Shown here: positions 1 to 9,841 of the stretch, piece after piece
Layout: the number at the start of each line of letters is the position of its first letter
Position numbering within the stretch: position 1 is the stretch's first letter
NCBI RefSeq assembly: GCF_013408555.1
Contig: NZ_JACBZN010000001.1
Coordinates: forward strand, 124,001 to 188,000
Length of the DNA: 64,000 nt
DNA from: Aeromicrobium tamlense
GTDB lineage: Bacteria > Actinomycetota > Actinomycetes > Propionibacteriales > Nocardioidaceae
Direction: 5' to 3'
The notes under the pieces: model-generated
The model's database searches: none
Told to the model about the DNA's origin: nothing
What the model saw: the letters and a program-made list of their open reading frames with translations, nothing else
Made by a program: the position numbers and the translations under genes

Positions 1-1035
1 GCCGACAAGGTCGTCTACTACGTCGCCCCGATCATCGCGGTGGTGCCGTCGTTCCTGGCCTGGGCGGTCATCCCGTTCGGCCCGGTGGTGAACTTCTTCG
101 GCGAGGAGACGCCGCTGCAGCTGACCGACCTGCCCGTCGCGGTGCTCTACATCCTGGCCGTCACCTCGGTCGGCGTGTACGGCATCGTGCTGGCCGGCTG
201 GTCCTCCGGCTCGATCTACGCCCTGCTCGGCGGCCTGCGCTCGAGCGCCCAGGTGATCAGCTACGAGGTGGCGATGGGCCTGTCGCTCGTCGCGGTGTTC
301 ATCTACGCCGGCTCGATGTCGACGTCGGAGATCGTGGCGGCCCAGGAGGACATCTGGTTCTTCATCCCGCTGCTGCCGTCGTTCATCATCTACGTCATCG
401 CGATGGTCGGCGAGACCAACCGCGCCCCCTTCGACCTGCCCGAGGCCGAGGGCGAGCTGGTCGGTGGCTTCCACACCGAGTACTCGTCGTTCAAGTTCGC
501 GATGTTCTTCCTGGCCGAGTACATCAACATGGTCACCGTCGCGGCGCTGGCCACCACGATGTTCCTCGGCGGCTGGCGCGCCCCGTTCGGCATCGCCCAG
601 ATCTGGGAGGGCGCGAACGAGGGCTACTGGCCCGTCCTGTGGTTCTTCCTCAAGACGCTCGGCTTCATCTTCATGTACATCTGGCTGCGTGGCACCCTGC
701 CCCGCATGCGCTACGACCAGTTCATGCACTTCGGCTGGAAGTGGCTCATCCCGATCGCGCTGGGCTGGATCGTCGCGCTGGCGTTCATCCGCAAGCTCCA
801 GGTCGAGGACATGCTCGACCAGAACGCCATGCTGATCGCCGCGGCGGTCGCCGGCGCGCTGCTCATCGTCACCTTCTTCCTGCCCTCGCGGGACGACGAG
901 GACGAGGAGCCCGAGCCGGAGCCCGCGGAGTTCGACGCCTTCGCCGGCGGCTACCCGGTGCCGCCGCTGCCCTCGCAGCGCGCCACCGCTTCCTCCGCAC
1001 CGACCACCTCGCAACCCACCGATGGGGGAGTGTGA
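1..1035 (+). CDS. nuoH: NADH-quinone oxidoreductase subunit H (5' truncated by window)
   Basis: Membrane subunit of respiratory complex I that joins the peripheral arm to the membrane arm and helps form the quinone chamber. The reading frame is open from base 1, so the N-terminus lies outside the window; the GTG at 40 is internal to the protein. The 344 visible residues are largely hydrophobic and include the family hallmark [18 protein letters not shown], followed by [14 protein letters not shown]. After the last membrane helix there is an acidic, proline-rich cytoplasmic tail ([14 protein letters not shown]), an actinobacterial-style extension. The stop is 2 nt before nuoI. First visible gene of a nuoHIJKLMN run. 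Identification is secure; only the start is missing. Confidence 0.97.
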   Translation, partial: ADKVVYYVAPIIAVVPSFLAWAVIPFGPVVNFFGEETPLQLTDLPVAVLYILAVTSVGVYGIVLAGWSSGSIYALLGGLRSSAQVISYEVAMGLSLVAVFIYAGSMSTSEIVAAQEDIWFFIPLLPSFIIYVIAMVGETNRAPFDLPEAEGELVGGFHTEYSSFKFAMFFLAEYINMVTVAALATTMFLGGWRAPFGIAQIWEGANEGYWPVLWFFLKTLGFIFMYIWLRGTLPRMRYDQFMHFGWKWLIPIALGWIVALAFIRKLQVEDMLDQNAMLIAAAVAGALLIVTFFLPSRDDEDEEPEPEPAEFDAFAGGYPVPPLPSQRATASSAPTTSQPTDGGV

Positions 1036-1037
1036 CC

Positions 1038-1592
1038 ATGACGACGCTCAAGGAGACGCTCTGGGACCCGATCGCCGGCTTCGGCGTGACGTTCCGGACG
1101 ATGTTCAAGAAGCCCGTCACCGAGAAGTACCCGTTCGAGAAGGTGCCCACGGCGCCGCGCTTCCACGGACGTCACCAGCTCAACCGCTGGCCCGACGGCC
1201 TGGAGAAGTGCGTCGGCTGCGAGCTGTGCGCCTGGGCATGCCCCGCCGACGCGATCTACGTCGAGGGCGCCAGCAACACCGAGGACGAGCGCTTCAGCCC
1301 CGGTGAGCGGTACGGCCGCGTCTACCAGATCAACTACCTGCGCTGCATCCTGTGCGGCCTGTGCATCGAGGCCTGCCCCACGCGCGCGCTGACGATGACC
1401 AACGAGTACGAGCTGGCCGACGACAACCGCGCCGACCTGATCTACGAGAAGTCCGACCTGCTGGCGCCGCTGCTGCCCGGCATGGTCGAGCCGCCGCACG
1501 AGATGCTCATCAGCGACGACCACACGGACTACTACCGCGGGAAGTCGCTGCCGATCGTCGAGACCACGAGCGGCACGGAGGCGACCTCGTGA
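1038..1592 (+). CDS. nuoI: NADH-quinone oxidoreductase subunit I, 2x[4Fe-4S] ferredoxin-like
   Basis: Peripheral-arm subunit that passes electrons through clusters N6a and N6b towards NuoB (family knowledge). The 184-residue product shows two complete CxxCxxCxxxCP motifs: C58, C61, C64, C68 and C103, C106, C109, C113. ATG at 1038 is chosen because it lies directly after the nuoH stop and gives the usual short N-terminal helix before the clusters. The end overlaps nuoJ by 4 nt (GTGA), consistent with translational coupling within the nuo operon. Confidence 0.97.
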   Translation: MTTLKETLWDPIAGFGVTFRTMFKKPVTEKYPFEKVPTAPRFHGRHQLNRWPDGLEKCVGCELCAWACPADAIYVEGASNTEDERFSPGERYGRVYQINYLRCILCGLCIEACPTRALTMTNEYELADDNRADLIYEKSDLLAPLLPGMVEPPHEMLISDDHTDYYRGKSLPIVETTSGTEATS

Positions 1593-2422
1593 CGGCGTTC
1601 TGGATCCTCGCCCCGGTCATGGTGCTGGCGGCGATGGGCCTGATCTTCGCGCGCAAGGCCGTGCACGCGGCGCTGTGCCTGGCGGTCGTCATGATCAGCC
1701 TCGCGATGCTCTATGCGGCGCAGGGCGCCCCGTTCCTGTTCGCGGTGCAGATCATCGTCTACACCGGCGCGATCATGATGCTGTTCCTGTTCGTGCTGAT
1801 GCTCGTGGGCGTCGAGACCGCCGACTCGGTCGTCGAGACGATCAAGGGCCAGCGCGCGGCCGCCGTGGTCGTGGGCATCCTGTTCGCGCTCGTGCTGGCC
1901 CTCGCGGTCGCGCAGTCGGTCTCCTCGGCGGTCGTCGGCATCGGCGAGGCCAACGCGAACGGCAACGTGCACGGACTCGCCTCGCTGCTGTTCAGCAAGT
2001 ACGTCATCGCCTTCGAGTTCACCGCGGCCCTGATGATCGTCGCGGTGCTGGGCGCCATGGTGCTGGCGCACCGCGAGCGCCTCGTCGACCCGCCCACGCA
2101 GGCCGAGCTGCAGGAGCGCCGGATGCGCGACTACGCCGAGTCCGGCAAGCACCCCGGCAACGCGCCCACGCCCGGCGTCTTCGCCCGCCACAACGCGGTC
2201 GACACCCCGGCCCTGCTGCCCGACGGCACGCCGCTGCCCGAGTCGGTGCCCGGCACGCTCGTGTCGCGCCACCAGTTCGAGGTGCACGGCGCCGAGGACG
2301 TCACCCACGTGGTCGGCGAGATCTCGGCCAGCGACATCGATCCCGACGAGCGTCCGCTGACCACCGAGAAGCCCGACACCCGAAAGCCCGACGCTGACGA
2401 CGATGAGGGGGTCACGCCATGA
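1589..2422 (+). CDS. nuoJ: NADH-quinone oxidoreductase subunit J
   Basis: Membrane-arm subunit of complex I. The GTG start at 1589 overlaps the nuoI stop. The first ~165 of 277 residues form about five hydrophobic helices, with the conserved segment [20 protein letters not shown] in TM3. Beyond this is a hydrophilic C-terminal tail of roughly 100 residues rich in D, E, P and T that E. coli NuoJ (184 aa) lacks; long tails are common in actinobacterial NuoJ. The stop overlaps the nuoK ATG (ATGA). Confidence 0.95.
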   Translation: MTAFWILAPVMVLAAMGLIFARKAVHAALCLAVVMISLAMLYAAQGAPFLFAVQIIVYTGAIMMLFLFVLMLVGVETADSVVETIKGQRAAAVVVGILFALVLALAVAQSVSSAVVGIGEANANGNVHGLASLLFSKYVIAFEFTAALMIVAVLGAMVLAHRERLVDPPTQAELQERRMRDYAESGKHPGNAPTPGVFARHNAVDTPALLPDGTPLPESVPGTLVSRHQFEVHGAEDVTHVVGEISASDIDPDERPLTTEKPDTRKPDADDDEGVTP

Positions 2423-2712
2423 CCGAGTACCTCACCCTGTCGATGCTGCTGTTCTCGATCGGCGCGATCGGCGTGCTCGTACGCCGCAACGCGATCGTCG
2501 TGTTCATGTGCGTCGAGCTCATGCTGAACGCCACGAACCTCGCGTTCGTCACCTTCGCGCGCCAGCACGGCAACCTCGACGGCCAGGTCGCGGCGTTCTT
2601 CGTCATGGTCGTCGCCGCCGCCGAGGTCACCATCGGCCTGGCCATCATCGTGTCCATCTACCGCACGCGTCGGACGACTTCGGTCGACGAGGCGAACCTG
2701 CTGAAGGCCTGA
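2419..2712 (+). CDS. nuoK: NADH-quinone oxidoreductase subunit K
   Basis: Small antiporter-associated membrane subunit of complex I, 97 residues with three predicted helices. The buried glutamate in [13 protein letters not shown] (TM2) and the second in [12 protein letters not shown] (TM3) are the conserved proton-pathway acids of this family. Length matches the usual ~100 aa. ATG at 2419 overlaps the nuoJ stop; nuoL follows after a 10-nt gap. Confidence 0.97.
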   Translation: MTEYLTLSMLLFSIGAIGVLVRRNAIVVFMCVELMLNATNLAFVTFARQHGNLDGQVAAFFVMVVAAAEVTIGLAIIVSIYRTRRTTSVDEANLLKA

Positions 2713-2722
2713 GGGAGACGCC

Positions 2723-4600
2723 GTGCTGGAACTTTCCTGGCTGCTCATCGCCATCCCCCTGGCGGGCGCAGCGCTGCTGCTGACGTGGGGCAAGGAGTCC
2801 GACCGCTTCGGTCACCTCATCGCCACCGCGTGCTCGGCCGCGTCGTTCGTGCTGGGCCTCGTGATGTTCATCGAGCTCGCCGGACGCGACTCCGGCGACC
2901 GCTCGGTCACCACGACCCTCGGCACGTGGATCGACGCGGGCCGCTTCCACGTGGACTTCTCGTTCACGTTCGACACGCTCTCGAGCCTGTTCGTCCTGCT
3001 GATCACCGGCGTCGGCACGCTCATCCACGTGTACTCGATCGGGTACATGGCGCACGACCCGCGCCGCCGCCGCTTCTTCGCCTTCCTGAACCTGTTCATC
3101 GCGGCGATGCTGACGCTCGTCCTGGCAGCGGACTACCTCGTGCTGTTCCTCGGCTGGGAGGGCGTCGGCCTGGCGTCCTACCTGCTCATCGGGTTCTGGC
3201 AGCACAAGCCGTCGGCCGCAGCCGCCGCGAAGAAGGCCTTCGTGCTGAATCGCGTCGGCGACCTCGGCATGGCCCTGGCGATCATGACGATGTTCGCCTG
3301 GTTCGGCACCAGCTCGATCGCCGCGGTGAACGCGCAGGTCCACTCGGTCTCGGGCAACGTCGCCACCGCGCTCGGCCTGCTCCTGCTGCTGGGCGCGTGC
3401 GGCAAGTCGGCGCAGTTCCCGCTGCAGGCCTGGCTGCTCGACGCGATGGAGGGCCCCACCCCGGTCTCGGCGCTCATCCACGCCGCCACCATGGTCACCG
3501 CTGGCGTCTACCTGGTGGTCCGCTCGCACGACGTCTTCGACGCCTCGGAGACCGCGCGCAGCTTCGTCATCGCGGTCGGCTTCATCACGCTGCTGGCCGG
3601 CGCCTGGATCGGCTGTACGAAGGACGACATCAAGAAGGCGCTCGCCGGCTCCACGATGAGCCAGATCGGCTACATGATGCTCGCCGCCGGCCTCGGCCCC
3701 GCGGGCTACGCCTTCGCGATCTTCCACCTGCTGACGCACGGCTTCTTCAAGGCCAACATGTTCCTCGGCGCCGGCTCGGTCATGCACGGCATGAACGACG
3801 ACGTCGACATGCGCCACTACGGCGGCCTGCGCCAGGCCATGCCGATCACGTTCTACACGTTCGGCATCGGCTACCTGGCGATCCTGGGCTTCCCGGGCAC
3901 CTCGGGCTTCTTCTCCAAGGACAAGATCATCGAGGCGGCCCTGGGCGAGAACATCTGGGTGGGCCTCGCCGCCCTGATCGGCGCCGGCATCACCGCGTTC
4001 TACATGACGCGCCTCATGCTGATGACCTTCTTCGGCGAGAAGCGCTGGCGCGAGGACGTGCACCCGCACGAGTCGCCCGCCGTGATGACCGTGCCGCTGA
4101 TCGTGCTGGCGGCGCTCTCGCTGCTGGCCGGCGTGATGGCGTTCGGCGACTGGATCGAGAAGTGGCTCGAGCCGGCCACCGGCCACACCGAGCACCACGA
4201 GTTCGGGGTGCCGATCTTCGTCATCACGCTCATCGTGCTGGCGGTCGTGGCGGCCGGCGTGGCGCTCGCGTGGGTCCTCTACGGACGCCGCGAGATCGCC
4301 GACACGGCGCCCGCCGACTCCGAGGTCTCGATCTTCACGCGGGCCGGTCGCGCCGAGCTGTACGGCAACAACGTGAACGATGCGCTGGTGGGCCGCCCCG
4401 CGACCCACCTCACCCGAGCCCTCGTCTGGGCCGACGCGAAGGTCATCGACGGCCTCGTGTCGGGGTCGGCCGACCGCATCGGTGAAGTCTCCGGCGAGCT
4501 GCGCAAGCCGCAGACCGGCTATGTCCGTTCCTATGCACTGATGGTGCTCGGAGGTGCTCTCGTGGTCCTGCTGGGCCTGCTGGCGGTGACGCTCGCATGA
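2723..4600 (+). CDS. nuoL: NADH-quinone oxidoreductase subunit L
   Basis: Largest antiporter-like proton channel of the complex I membrane arm, 625 aa, GTG start after a GGGAG-type ribosome-binding site. Visible hallmarks are [16 protein letters not shown], the channel segment [20 protein letters not shown] with the following [13 protein letters not shown], and [14 protein letters not shown]. The C-terminal part contains the lateral helix region and a final membrane anchor ([17 protein letters not shown]). Length agrees with E. coli NuoL (613 aa). The end overlaps nuoM by 4 nt. Confidence 0.97.
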   Translation: MLELSWLLIAIPLAGAALLLTWGKESDRFGHLIATACSAASFVLGLVMFIELAGRDSGDRSVTTTLGTWIDAGRFHVDFSFTFDTLSSLFVLLITGVGTLIHVYSIGYMAHDPRRRRFFAFLNLFIAAMLTLVLAADYLVLFLGWEGVGLASYLLIGFWQHKPSAAAAAKKAFVLNRVGDLGMALAIMTMFAWFGTSSIAAVNAQVHSVSGNVATALGLLLLLGACGKSAQFPLQAWLLDAMEGPTPVSALIHAATMVTAGVYLVVRSHDVFDASETARSFVIAVGFITLLAGAWIGCTKDDIKKALAGSTMSQIGYMMLAAGLGPAGYAFAIFHLLTHGFFKANMFLGAGSVMHGMNDDVDMRHYGGLRQAMPITFYTFGIGYLAILGFPGTSGFFSKDKIIEAALGENIWVGLAALIGAGITAFYMTRLMLMTFFGEKRWREDVHPHESPAVMTVPLIVLAALSLLAGVMAFGDWIEKWLEPATGHTEHHEFGVPIFVITLIVLAVVAAGVALAWVLYGRREIADTAPADSEVSIFTRAGRAELYGNNVNDALVGRPATHLTRALVWADAKVIDGLVSGSADRIGEVSGELRKPQTGYVRSYALMVLGGALVVLLGLLAVTLA

Positions 4601-6135
4601 TGCTGTCCCTGCTGATCGCCGTCCCGCTCATCGGCGCGCTCGTCGTGGCGCTGCTGCCGCGCACGGTCGACGCCGTCCTGCCGCGGTACGTCGCGGTCGC
4701 CGTGTCGCTGCTGACCCTCGTCATGTCGCTCGCGCTGCTCGCGCGGTTCGACATCGAGAGCGGCGGCTACCAGCTGACCGAGGAGTACGAGTGGATCGGC
4801 GCGATCGGCGCCCACTGGGCACTCGGCGTCAACGGCATCGGCCTGACGATGATCTTCCTGGTCACCGTCCTCGTGCCGATCGTGCTGCTGGCCTCGTGGC
4901 GCGACAAGGAGGACGACCCCGCGGGGACGAACTCGTACTTCGCGCTGATGCTGGTGCTGGAGGCGCTCGCGATCGGCGTGTTCGCCGCCACCGACGTCTT
5001 CACGTTCTACGTGCTGTTCGAGGCCACCCTGATCCCGATCTACTTCCTGATCGGTGGTCACGGCACGGGCCAGCGCAGCTACGCCGCGGTGAAGTTCCTC
5101 GTCTACAACCTCGTCGGCGGCCTGCTCATGCTGGCGTCGGTCGTGGGTCTGTACGTGCTCTCCACGCAGCAGGGCGGCCCGAGCTTCCTGCATGCCGACC
5201 TCATGAGCCTCGAGATGTCGCAGTCCACCGAGCGCCTGCTGTTCCTGGGCTTCTTCATCGCGTTCGCGATCAAGGCGCCGCTGTGGCCGCTGCACACGTG
5301 GCTGCCCGACGCGGCCGCCTCGGCGACGCCCGGCACCTCGGTGCTGATGGTCAGCGTGATCGACAAGATCGGCACGTTCGGCATGATCCGCTGGTGCCTC
5401 GAGCTGTTCCCGGGCGCCTCGGAGTGGGCCAGCCCGGTCGTGCTCGTCCTCGCGGTCATCAGCATCCTGTACGGCGCGCTGCTCGCGATCGGGCAGGACG
5501 ACCTGCGCCGCCTCATCGCGCTCACGTCGGTGTCGCACTTCGGCTTCATCATCCTGGGCATCTTCGCCTTCACGTCGGTGTCGATGACCGGCTCGGTGCT
5601 CTACATGTTCAACCACGGTCTCTCCACCGCGGTGCTGTTCCTCGTCGCGGGCATGATGATCGCCCGCCGCGGCTCGGCGCGCATCAGCGACTACGGCGGC
5701 GTCCAGAAGGTCGCCCCGGTGCTCTCCGGCGTGCTGCTCGTGGGCGGCCTGTCGAGCCTCTCGCTGCCCGGCCTGGCGCCGTTCGTGTCGGAGTTCCTCG
5801 TGCTCGTCGGCACCTTCAGCCGCTCGATCCCGATCGCCACCGTGGCGACGCTGGGCATCGTGCTGGCCGCGGTCTACATCCTGCTCATGTACCAGCGCAC
5901 GATGACCGGCCCGCTCAACGAGGGCACTGCCGGGTTCACCGACCTGTCGCGCCGCGAGGTGGGGGCGCTCGCGCCCGCGCTCGTGCTCATCATCGGCCTG
6001 GGCTTCGTGCCCCAGCCGCTGCTCGAGGTGATCGATCCGGCCGTCGAGCCGGTCGTGGCCACGGTGGGGGTCGGCGATCCGCCGCAGCGCGCGCCCATCG
6101 ACCTCGCAGACCAGACGGAAGGAGCCCACGAATGA
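4597..6135 (+). CDS. nuoM: NADH-quinone oxidoreductase subunit M
   Basis: Second antiporter-like membrane subunit of complex I, 512 aa. Conserved features include the TM5 glutamate in [15 protein letters not shown], the lysine helix [15 protein letters not shown], and [15 protein letters not shown]. The ATG at 4597 overlaps the nuoL stop; the next codon is also ATG, so the start could move by one codon. The stop overlaps nuoN by 4 nt, extending the coupled chain. Length matches the family (about 510 aa). Confidence 0.97.
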   Translation: MMLSLLIAVPLIGALVVALLPRTVDAVLPRYVAVAVSLLTLVMSLALLARFDIESGGYQLTEEYEWIGAIGAHWALGVNGIGLTMIFLVTVLVPIVLLASWRDKEDDPAGTNSYFALMLVLEALAIGVFAATDVFTFYVLFEATLIPIYFLIGGHGTGQRSYAAVKFLVYNLVGGLLMLASVVGLYVLSTQQGGPSFLHADLMSLEMSQSTERLLFLGFFIAFAIKAPLWPLHTWLPDAAASATPGTSVLMVSVIDKIGTFGMIRWCLELFPGASEWASPVVLVLAVISILYGALLAIGQDDLRRLIALTSVSHFGFIILGIFAFTSVSMTGSVLYMFNHGLSTAVLFLVAGMMIARRGSARISDYGGVQKVAPVLSGVLLVGGLSSLSLPGLAPFVSEFLVLVGTFSRSIPIATVATLGIVLAAVYILLMYQRTMTGPLNEGTAGFTDLSRREVGALAPALVLIIGLGFVPQPLLEVIDPAVEPVVATVGVGDPPQRAPIDLADQTEGAHE

Positions 6136-7775
6136 TCGGCACGCTCGCGTCCGTCCTGCCCGGGTCCCTGGCCGCCGACGGCCCCGACATCCCCGCGGCC
6201 GACCTCGACTACGGCCAGCTGTCGCCGCTGATCGCGATCGCCGCGGTCGCGATGATCGGCCTCGTCGTGGAGGTCGTCGCGCCCCGCCGGGCGCGCTTCG
6301 TCGCCCAGACCGTCGTCGCGGTGCTTGGCTCGATCATCACGCTCGGCCTCACCGTGTGGGTCTACCTCGGCCTCGAGGAGGTGCCCGAGGGTCGCTGGGC
6401 GGCCCTGGGCTCCGTCGGGGGCGAGGGCGCCGTCGCGGTCGACGGTCCCGGCGTCCTCACGTGGGCGATGCTGCTCATCTTCGGCATCCTGTCGTTCCTG
6501 ATGTTCGCCGAGCGCAGCCACGAGGGCGGCCTCAGCGACTTCATCGGCCGCGCCGCCGATGCCCCGGGCTCGCCCGGCGAGACCGAGGCCACCTCGGCCC
6601 GCCTCGAGCACACCGAGGTCTTCCCGCTGGCGACGTTCGCGCTGGCCGGCATGATGCTGTTCGCGGTCTCGAACGACCTCATCACGATGTTCGTCGCCCT
6701 CGAGGTGCTGTCGCTGCCGCTGTACGTGCTGTGCGGCGTGGCGCGTCGTCGTCGCCTGCTCAGCCAGGAAGCGGCGATGAAGTACTTCCTGCTGGGTGCG
6801 TTCTCGTCGGCGTTCTTCCTCTACGGCGCGGCGCTGGCCTACGGCTACTCCGGCAGCCTCAACCTGACCGAGATCAACACGGCCGTCTCGGCGCGCGGCG
6901 ACGAGACCGCGATCCTGCTCGCGGCCATCGGGCTGCTGCTGGTGGGCCTGCTGTTCAAGGTGGGCGCGGTGCCGTTCCACAGCTGGACCCCCGACGTCTA
7001 CCAGGGCGCCCCGACGCCGGTCACGGCCTTCATGGCCGCGGCCACCAAGGCCGCCGCGTTCATCGCCATGATGCGCGTGCTGTTCGTGGCCTTCGGCGGA
7101 GCGTCGTGGGACTGGCGACCCGTGCTGTGGGTCGTCGCGGTCCTCACGATGCTCGTCGGCTCGATCGTCGCGATCAGCCAGACCGACGTCAAGCGCATGC
7201 TGGCGTACTCGTCGATCGCGCACGCCGGCTTCCTCACGGTGGGCCTCTCGGGCGCCTACCTGGGCGACCAGGAGGGCCTGTCCATCACGTCGGTCTCCTC
7301 GGTGCTGTTCTACCTGCTGGCGTACGGCGTGGCCACGATCGGCGCGTTCGCGATCGTCACGGTCGTGCGCGACTCCGCGGGCGAGACCACCCACCTGTCG
7401 AAGTGGGCCGGACTCGGCAAGGAGTCGCCGTTCCTGGCGGGCTCGTTCGCCGTGTTCATGCTGTCGTTCGCGGGCATCCCGCTCACCGCCGGCTTCATCG
7501 GCAAGTGGGCCGTCTTCAGTGCGGCGTGGGGCGGCGGAGCCTGGCTCCTCGTCGTCATCGGCGTGCTGTGCAGCGCCGTCGCGGCCTACTTCTACGTCCG
7601 CGTGATCGTGCTGATGTTCTTCACCGACCCCGTCGGTGATGGGCCGACCGTGGCCGTCGCGGGCGTGACGACTACCGTGGTGATTGCCTTGGCCGTGATC
7701 ACGACGGTCGTGCTCGGCCTCCTGCCGGGTCCGATGCTCGATCTGGCCCAGAACGCCGGCGCCTTCGTGCGCTAG
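6132..7775 (+). CDS. nuoN: NADH-quinone oxidoreductase subunit N
   Basis: Third antiporter-like subunit of complex I, 547 aa, last nuo gene of the operon. The start is the ATG that overlaps the nuoM stop. Hallmarks are FVALEVLSLPLYVLCG, the channel helix KVGAVPFHSWTPDVYQGAPT, and AYSSIAHAGFLTVG. A charged loop of about 35 residues near residues 130-165 (SDFIGRAADAPGSPGETEAT region) makes it longer than E. coli NuoN (485 aa). The prenyl synthase gene follows after only 38 nt. Confidence 0.97.
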   Translation: MIGTLASVLPGSLAADGPDIPAADLDYGQLSPLIAIAAVAMIGLVVEVVAPRRARFVAQTVVAVLGSIITLGLTVWVYLGLEEVPEGRWAALGSVGGEGAVAVDGPGVLTWAMLLIFGILSFLMFAERSHEGGLSDFIGRAADAPGSPGETEATSARLEHTEVFPLATFALAGMMLFAVSNDLITMFVALEVLSLPLYVLCGVARRRRLLSQEAAMKYFLLGAFSSAFFLYGAALAYGYSGSLNLTEINTAVSARGDETAILLAAIGLLLVGLLFKVGAVPFHSWTPDVYQGAPTPVTAFMAAATKAAAFIAMMRVLFVAFGGASWDWRPVLWVVAVLTMLVGSIVAISQTDVKRMLAYSSIAHAGFLTVGLSGAYLGDQEGLSITSVSSVLFYLLAYGVATIGAFAIVTVVRDSAGETTHLSKWAGLGKESPFLAGSFAVFMLSFAGIPLTAGFIGKWAVFSAAWGGGAWLLVVIGVLCSAVAAYFYVRVIVLMFFTDPVGDGPTVAVAGVTTTVVIALAVITTVVLGLLPGPMLDLAQNAGAFVR

Positions 7776-7813
7776 CGGGCATGTCGTCGGCGGTCGTGGG
7801 AAGGAAGTGGGAC

Positions 7814-8800
7814 GTGGCCAGCGTCGGGTCGTTCGCGGATGACGCGTTGGAGCAGCGGGTCTCGGCCGGTGTGCAGCAGGTCGAGGACCTGCTCGTCACC
7901 TCGGCCCACAGCCCCGAGCCCCTCGTCGCCGAGGCCTCCTCGCACCTGCTGCAGGCCGGTGGCAAGCGCTTCCGCCCCCTGCTCACGGTGCTGTGCGCCG
8001 AGTTCGGCGACCCCACCGCTCCGGACATCGTCCCGGCGGCCGTGGTGGTCGAGCTGACGCACCTCGCCACGCTGTACCACGACGACGTGATGGACGAGGC
8101 GTCCATGCGCCGCGGTGCTCCCAGCGCGAACGCGCGCTGGAACAACTCGGTCGCGATCCTGGTGGGCGACTTCCTGTTCGCGCGTGCCTCGTCCCTCGTG
8201 GCCGACCTCGGTCCCGAGGCCGTCCGCATCCAGGCCGAGACGTTCGCCCGCCTGGTGCACGGCCAGCTGCGCGAGACCCTCGGTCCCGGTCCCGACGACG
8301 ACCCGCTCGAGCACTACCTCTCGGTGGTGGCCGACAAGACGGGCTCGCTGATCGCCACCGCCGCGCGCTTCGGCGCGATGATGTCCGGTGCGGGCGAGGA
8401 CGTCGAGGCCACGCTGCTGGAGTTCGGCGAGCGCATCGGCGTCGCCTTCCAGCTGGCCGACGACATCATCGACATCGCCAGCGACGCCGACGACTCGGGC
8501 AAGGTGCCCGGCACCGACCTGCGCGAGGGCGTGCCCACGCTGCCCACCCTGCTGGTGCAGTCCGCGCCGGTGGAGGGCGACGAGCGCCTGCGCGAGCTGC
8601 TCTCGGGCCCGATCGCCGACGAGGACGACGTCCAGTGGGTCATCCGCGCCCTGCGCGAGCACCCCGCGATGGACCGCGCCCGCGCCTACGTCCGTGCCGA
8701 GGCCGACGCGGCACGCGCCCTGCTCGCGAAGCTCCCGGCCGGCCCGGCCCGCGACGCCCTCGACGACATCTGCACCCGCGCCACCGACCGCCTCGGCTGA
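7814..8800 (+). CDS. Long-chain polyprenyl diphosphate synthase (trans-isoprenyl)
   Basis: Condenses isopentenyl diphosphate units onto an allylic primer to build an all-trans chain. Next to nuo genes this is most likely the menaquinone side chain (inference from context). The 328-aa product has both aspartate-rich motifs, DDVMD at residues 90-94 and DDIID at 216-220, plus GGKRFRPLL near residue 49. An in-frame ATG lies at 7781, but GTG 7814 is preferred because a strong GGAAGGAAG site sits 6-7 nt upstream of it and the N-terminus then aligns, from memory, with mycobacterial GrcC-type proteins. Product chain length cannot be read from the sequence. Confidence 0.9.
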   Translation: MASVGSFADDALEQRVSAGVQQVEDLLVTSAHSPEPLVAEASSHLLQAGGKRFRPLLTVLCAEFGDPTAPDIVPAAVVVELTHLATLYHDDVMDEASMRRGAPSANARWNNSVAILVGDFLFARASSLVADLGPEAVRIQAETFARLVHGQLRETLGPGPDDDPLEHYLSVVADKTGSLIATAARFGAMMSGAGEDVEATLLEFGERIGVAFQLADDIIDIASDADDSGKVPGTDLREGVPTLPTLLVQSAPVEGDERLRELLSGPIADEDDVQWVIRALREHPAMDRARAYVRAEADAARALLAKLPAGPARDALDDICTRATDRLG

Positions 8801-8847
8801 CCAGCCCTCCGCCGCCGGCCGGAACCGCGCACTCGCGGGGGAGGCGG

Positions 8848-9795
8848 TCAGATCGCGGTCGACTCAGCCGCGCACTCGTCGGCGGTGCGCTTGGCGCGAC
8901 GCCGCGTGCGCATCGCGTCGTAGGTGAAGATCACCAGCGCCGCCCACACGATCACGAAGCCGATCCAGCGCGCCGTGCCCATGTGCTCGCCGAAGATCGT
9001 CAGCCCGAAGATGAACTGCAGGATCGGTCCGAGGTACTGCAGGATGCCGATGGTCGTGAGCGAGAGCCTGATCGCGGCGGCGCCGAACATCAGCAGTGGG
9101 ATCGCGGTGACGATGCCGGTGCCCATCAGCAGCACCGTGTTGAGCGCGCCCTCGTGCCCGAACGCCAGCGTGCCGTTGACCCCGAGGAACACCAGGAAGG
9201 CGATGGCGAACGGGGTGAGGATCGTCGTCTCCACCGAGAGCGCCTCGATCGTGCCGAGGTTCGCGCGCTTCTTGAGGAATCCATAGGTCGCGAAGCTCGT
9301 GGCCAGCACGAGGGCGACCCACGGCGGGCGGCCGTAGTCCACGGTCAGCACGACCACCGCGAGGATGCCCAGCCCGACCGCGACCCACTGCAGGCGCCGC
9401 AGGCTCTCGCCCAGGACGAAGACGCCGAGCAGCACGGTCATGAGCGGGTTGATGAAGTAGCCGAGGCTCGTCTCGATGACGTGACCGTTGGTGACGCCCC
9501 AGATGAACGCACCCCAGTTGATGGTGATGACCACCGAGGCGAGCGCGAGCGGCACCATGAGCCGACGCTGGCCGATGATCGCGCGGAACGCGCCCCACTT
9601 GCGTGCGATGGTCAGCAGGCCGAGGCAGAAGACGAAGGTCCAGACGATGCGGTGCGCGAGCACCTCGTACGCCGACGCGGGCTCGAGCAGGGGCCAGTAG
9701 AGGGGGAAGAAGCCCCAGCACAGGTAGGCGGCCGTCCCGTAGATCAGCCCTGCCTTGGAGTCGGAATTGGTCGTCGCCACGTGCTGAGTCAACAC
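8848..9795 (-). CDS. rarD: RarD-type EamA/DMT family permease
   Basis: Inner-membrane protein of the drug/metabolite transporter superfamily, RarD branch; the substrate is unknown (chloramphenicol-related in name only). 315 aa with about ten hydrophobic helices in two EamA halves. Family-typical stretches are YLCWGFFPLYWPLL near the N-terminus, INWGAFIWGV, SLGYFINPLMTVLLGV and SLTTIGILQYLGPILQF. The start is GTG at 9795, with an AGGAAAGG site just upstream; TTG immediately after it is an alternative. Transcribed divergently from the MFS gene at 9842 and convergent with the prenyl synthase (47-nt gap with no clear terminator). Confidence 0.9.
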   Translation of the reverse strand: MLTQHVATTNSDSKAGLIYGTAAYLCWGFFPLYWPLLEPASAYEVLAHRIVWTFVFCLGLLTIARKWGAFRAIIGQRRLMVPLALASVVITINWGAFIWGVTNGHVIETSLGYFINPLMTVLLGVFVLGESLRRLQWVAVGLGILAVVVLTVDYGRPPWVALVLATSFATYGFLKKRANLGTIEALSVETTILTPFAIAFLVFLGVNGTLAFGHEGALNTVLLMGTGIVTAIPLLMFGAAAIRLSLTTIGILQYLGPILQFIFGLTIFGEHMGTARWIGFVIVWAALVIFTYDAMRTRRRAKRTADECAAESTAI

Positions 9796-9841
9796 CCTTT
9801 CCTGCCGCCGTCTTCCCCGCGGGTGGTCCTAGAGTCGTGGC

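Noticed and set aside
40-42. GTG at 40 as nuoH start
   Set aside because: The frame is open to base 1 and the upstream residues ([13 protein letters not shown]) fit NuoH, so the gene is truncated by the window edge.
7781-7813. ATG 7781 as start of the prenyl synthase
   Set aside because: Only 5 nt after the nuoN stop with no ribosome-binding site of its own; GTG 7814 has GGAAGGAAG at good spacing and gives the expected N-terminus.
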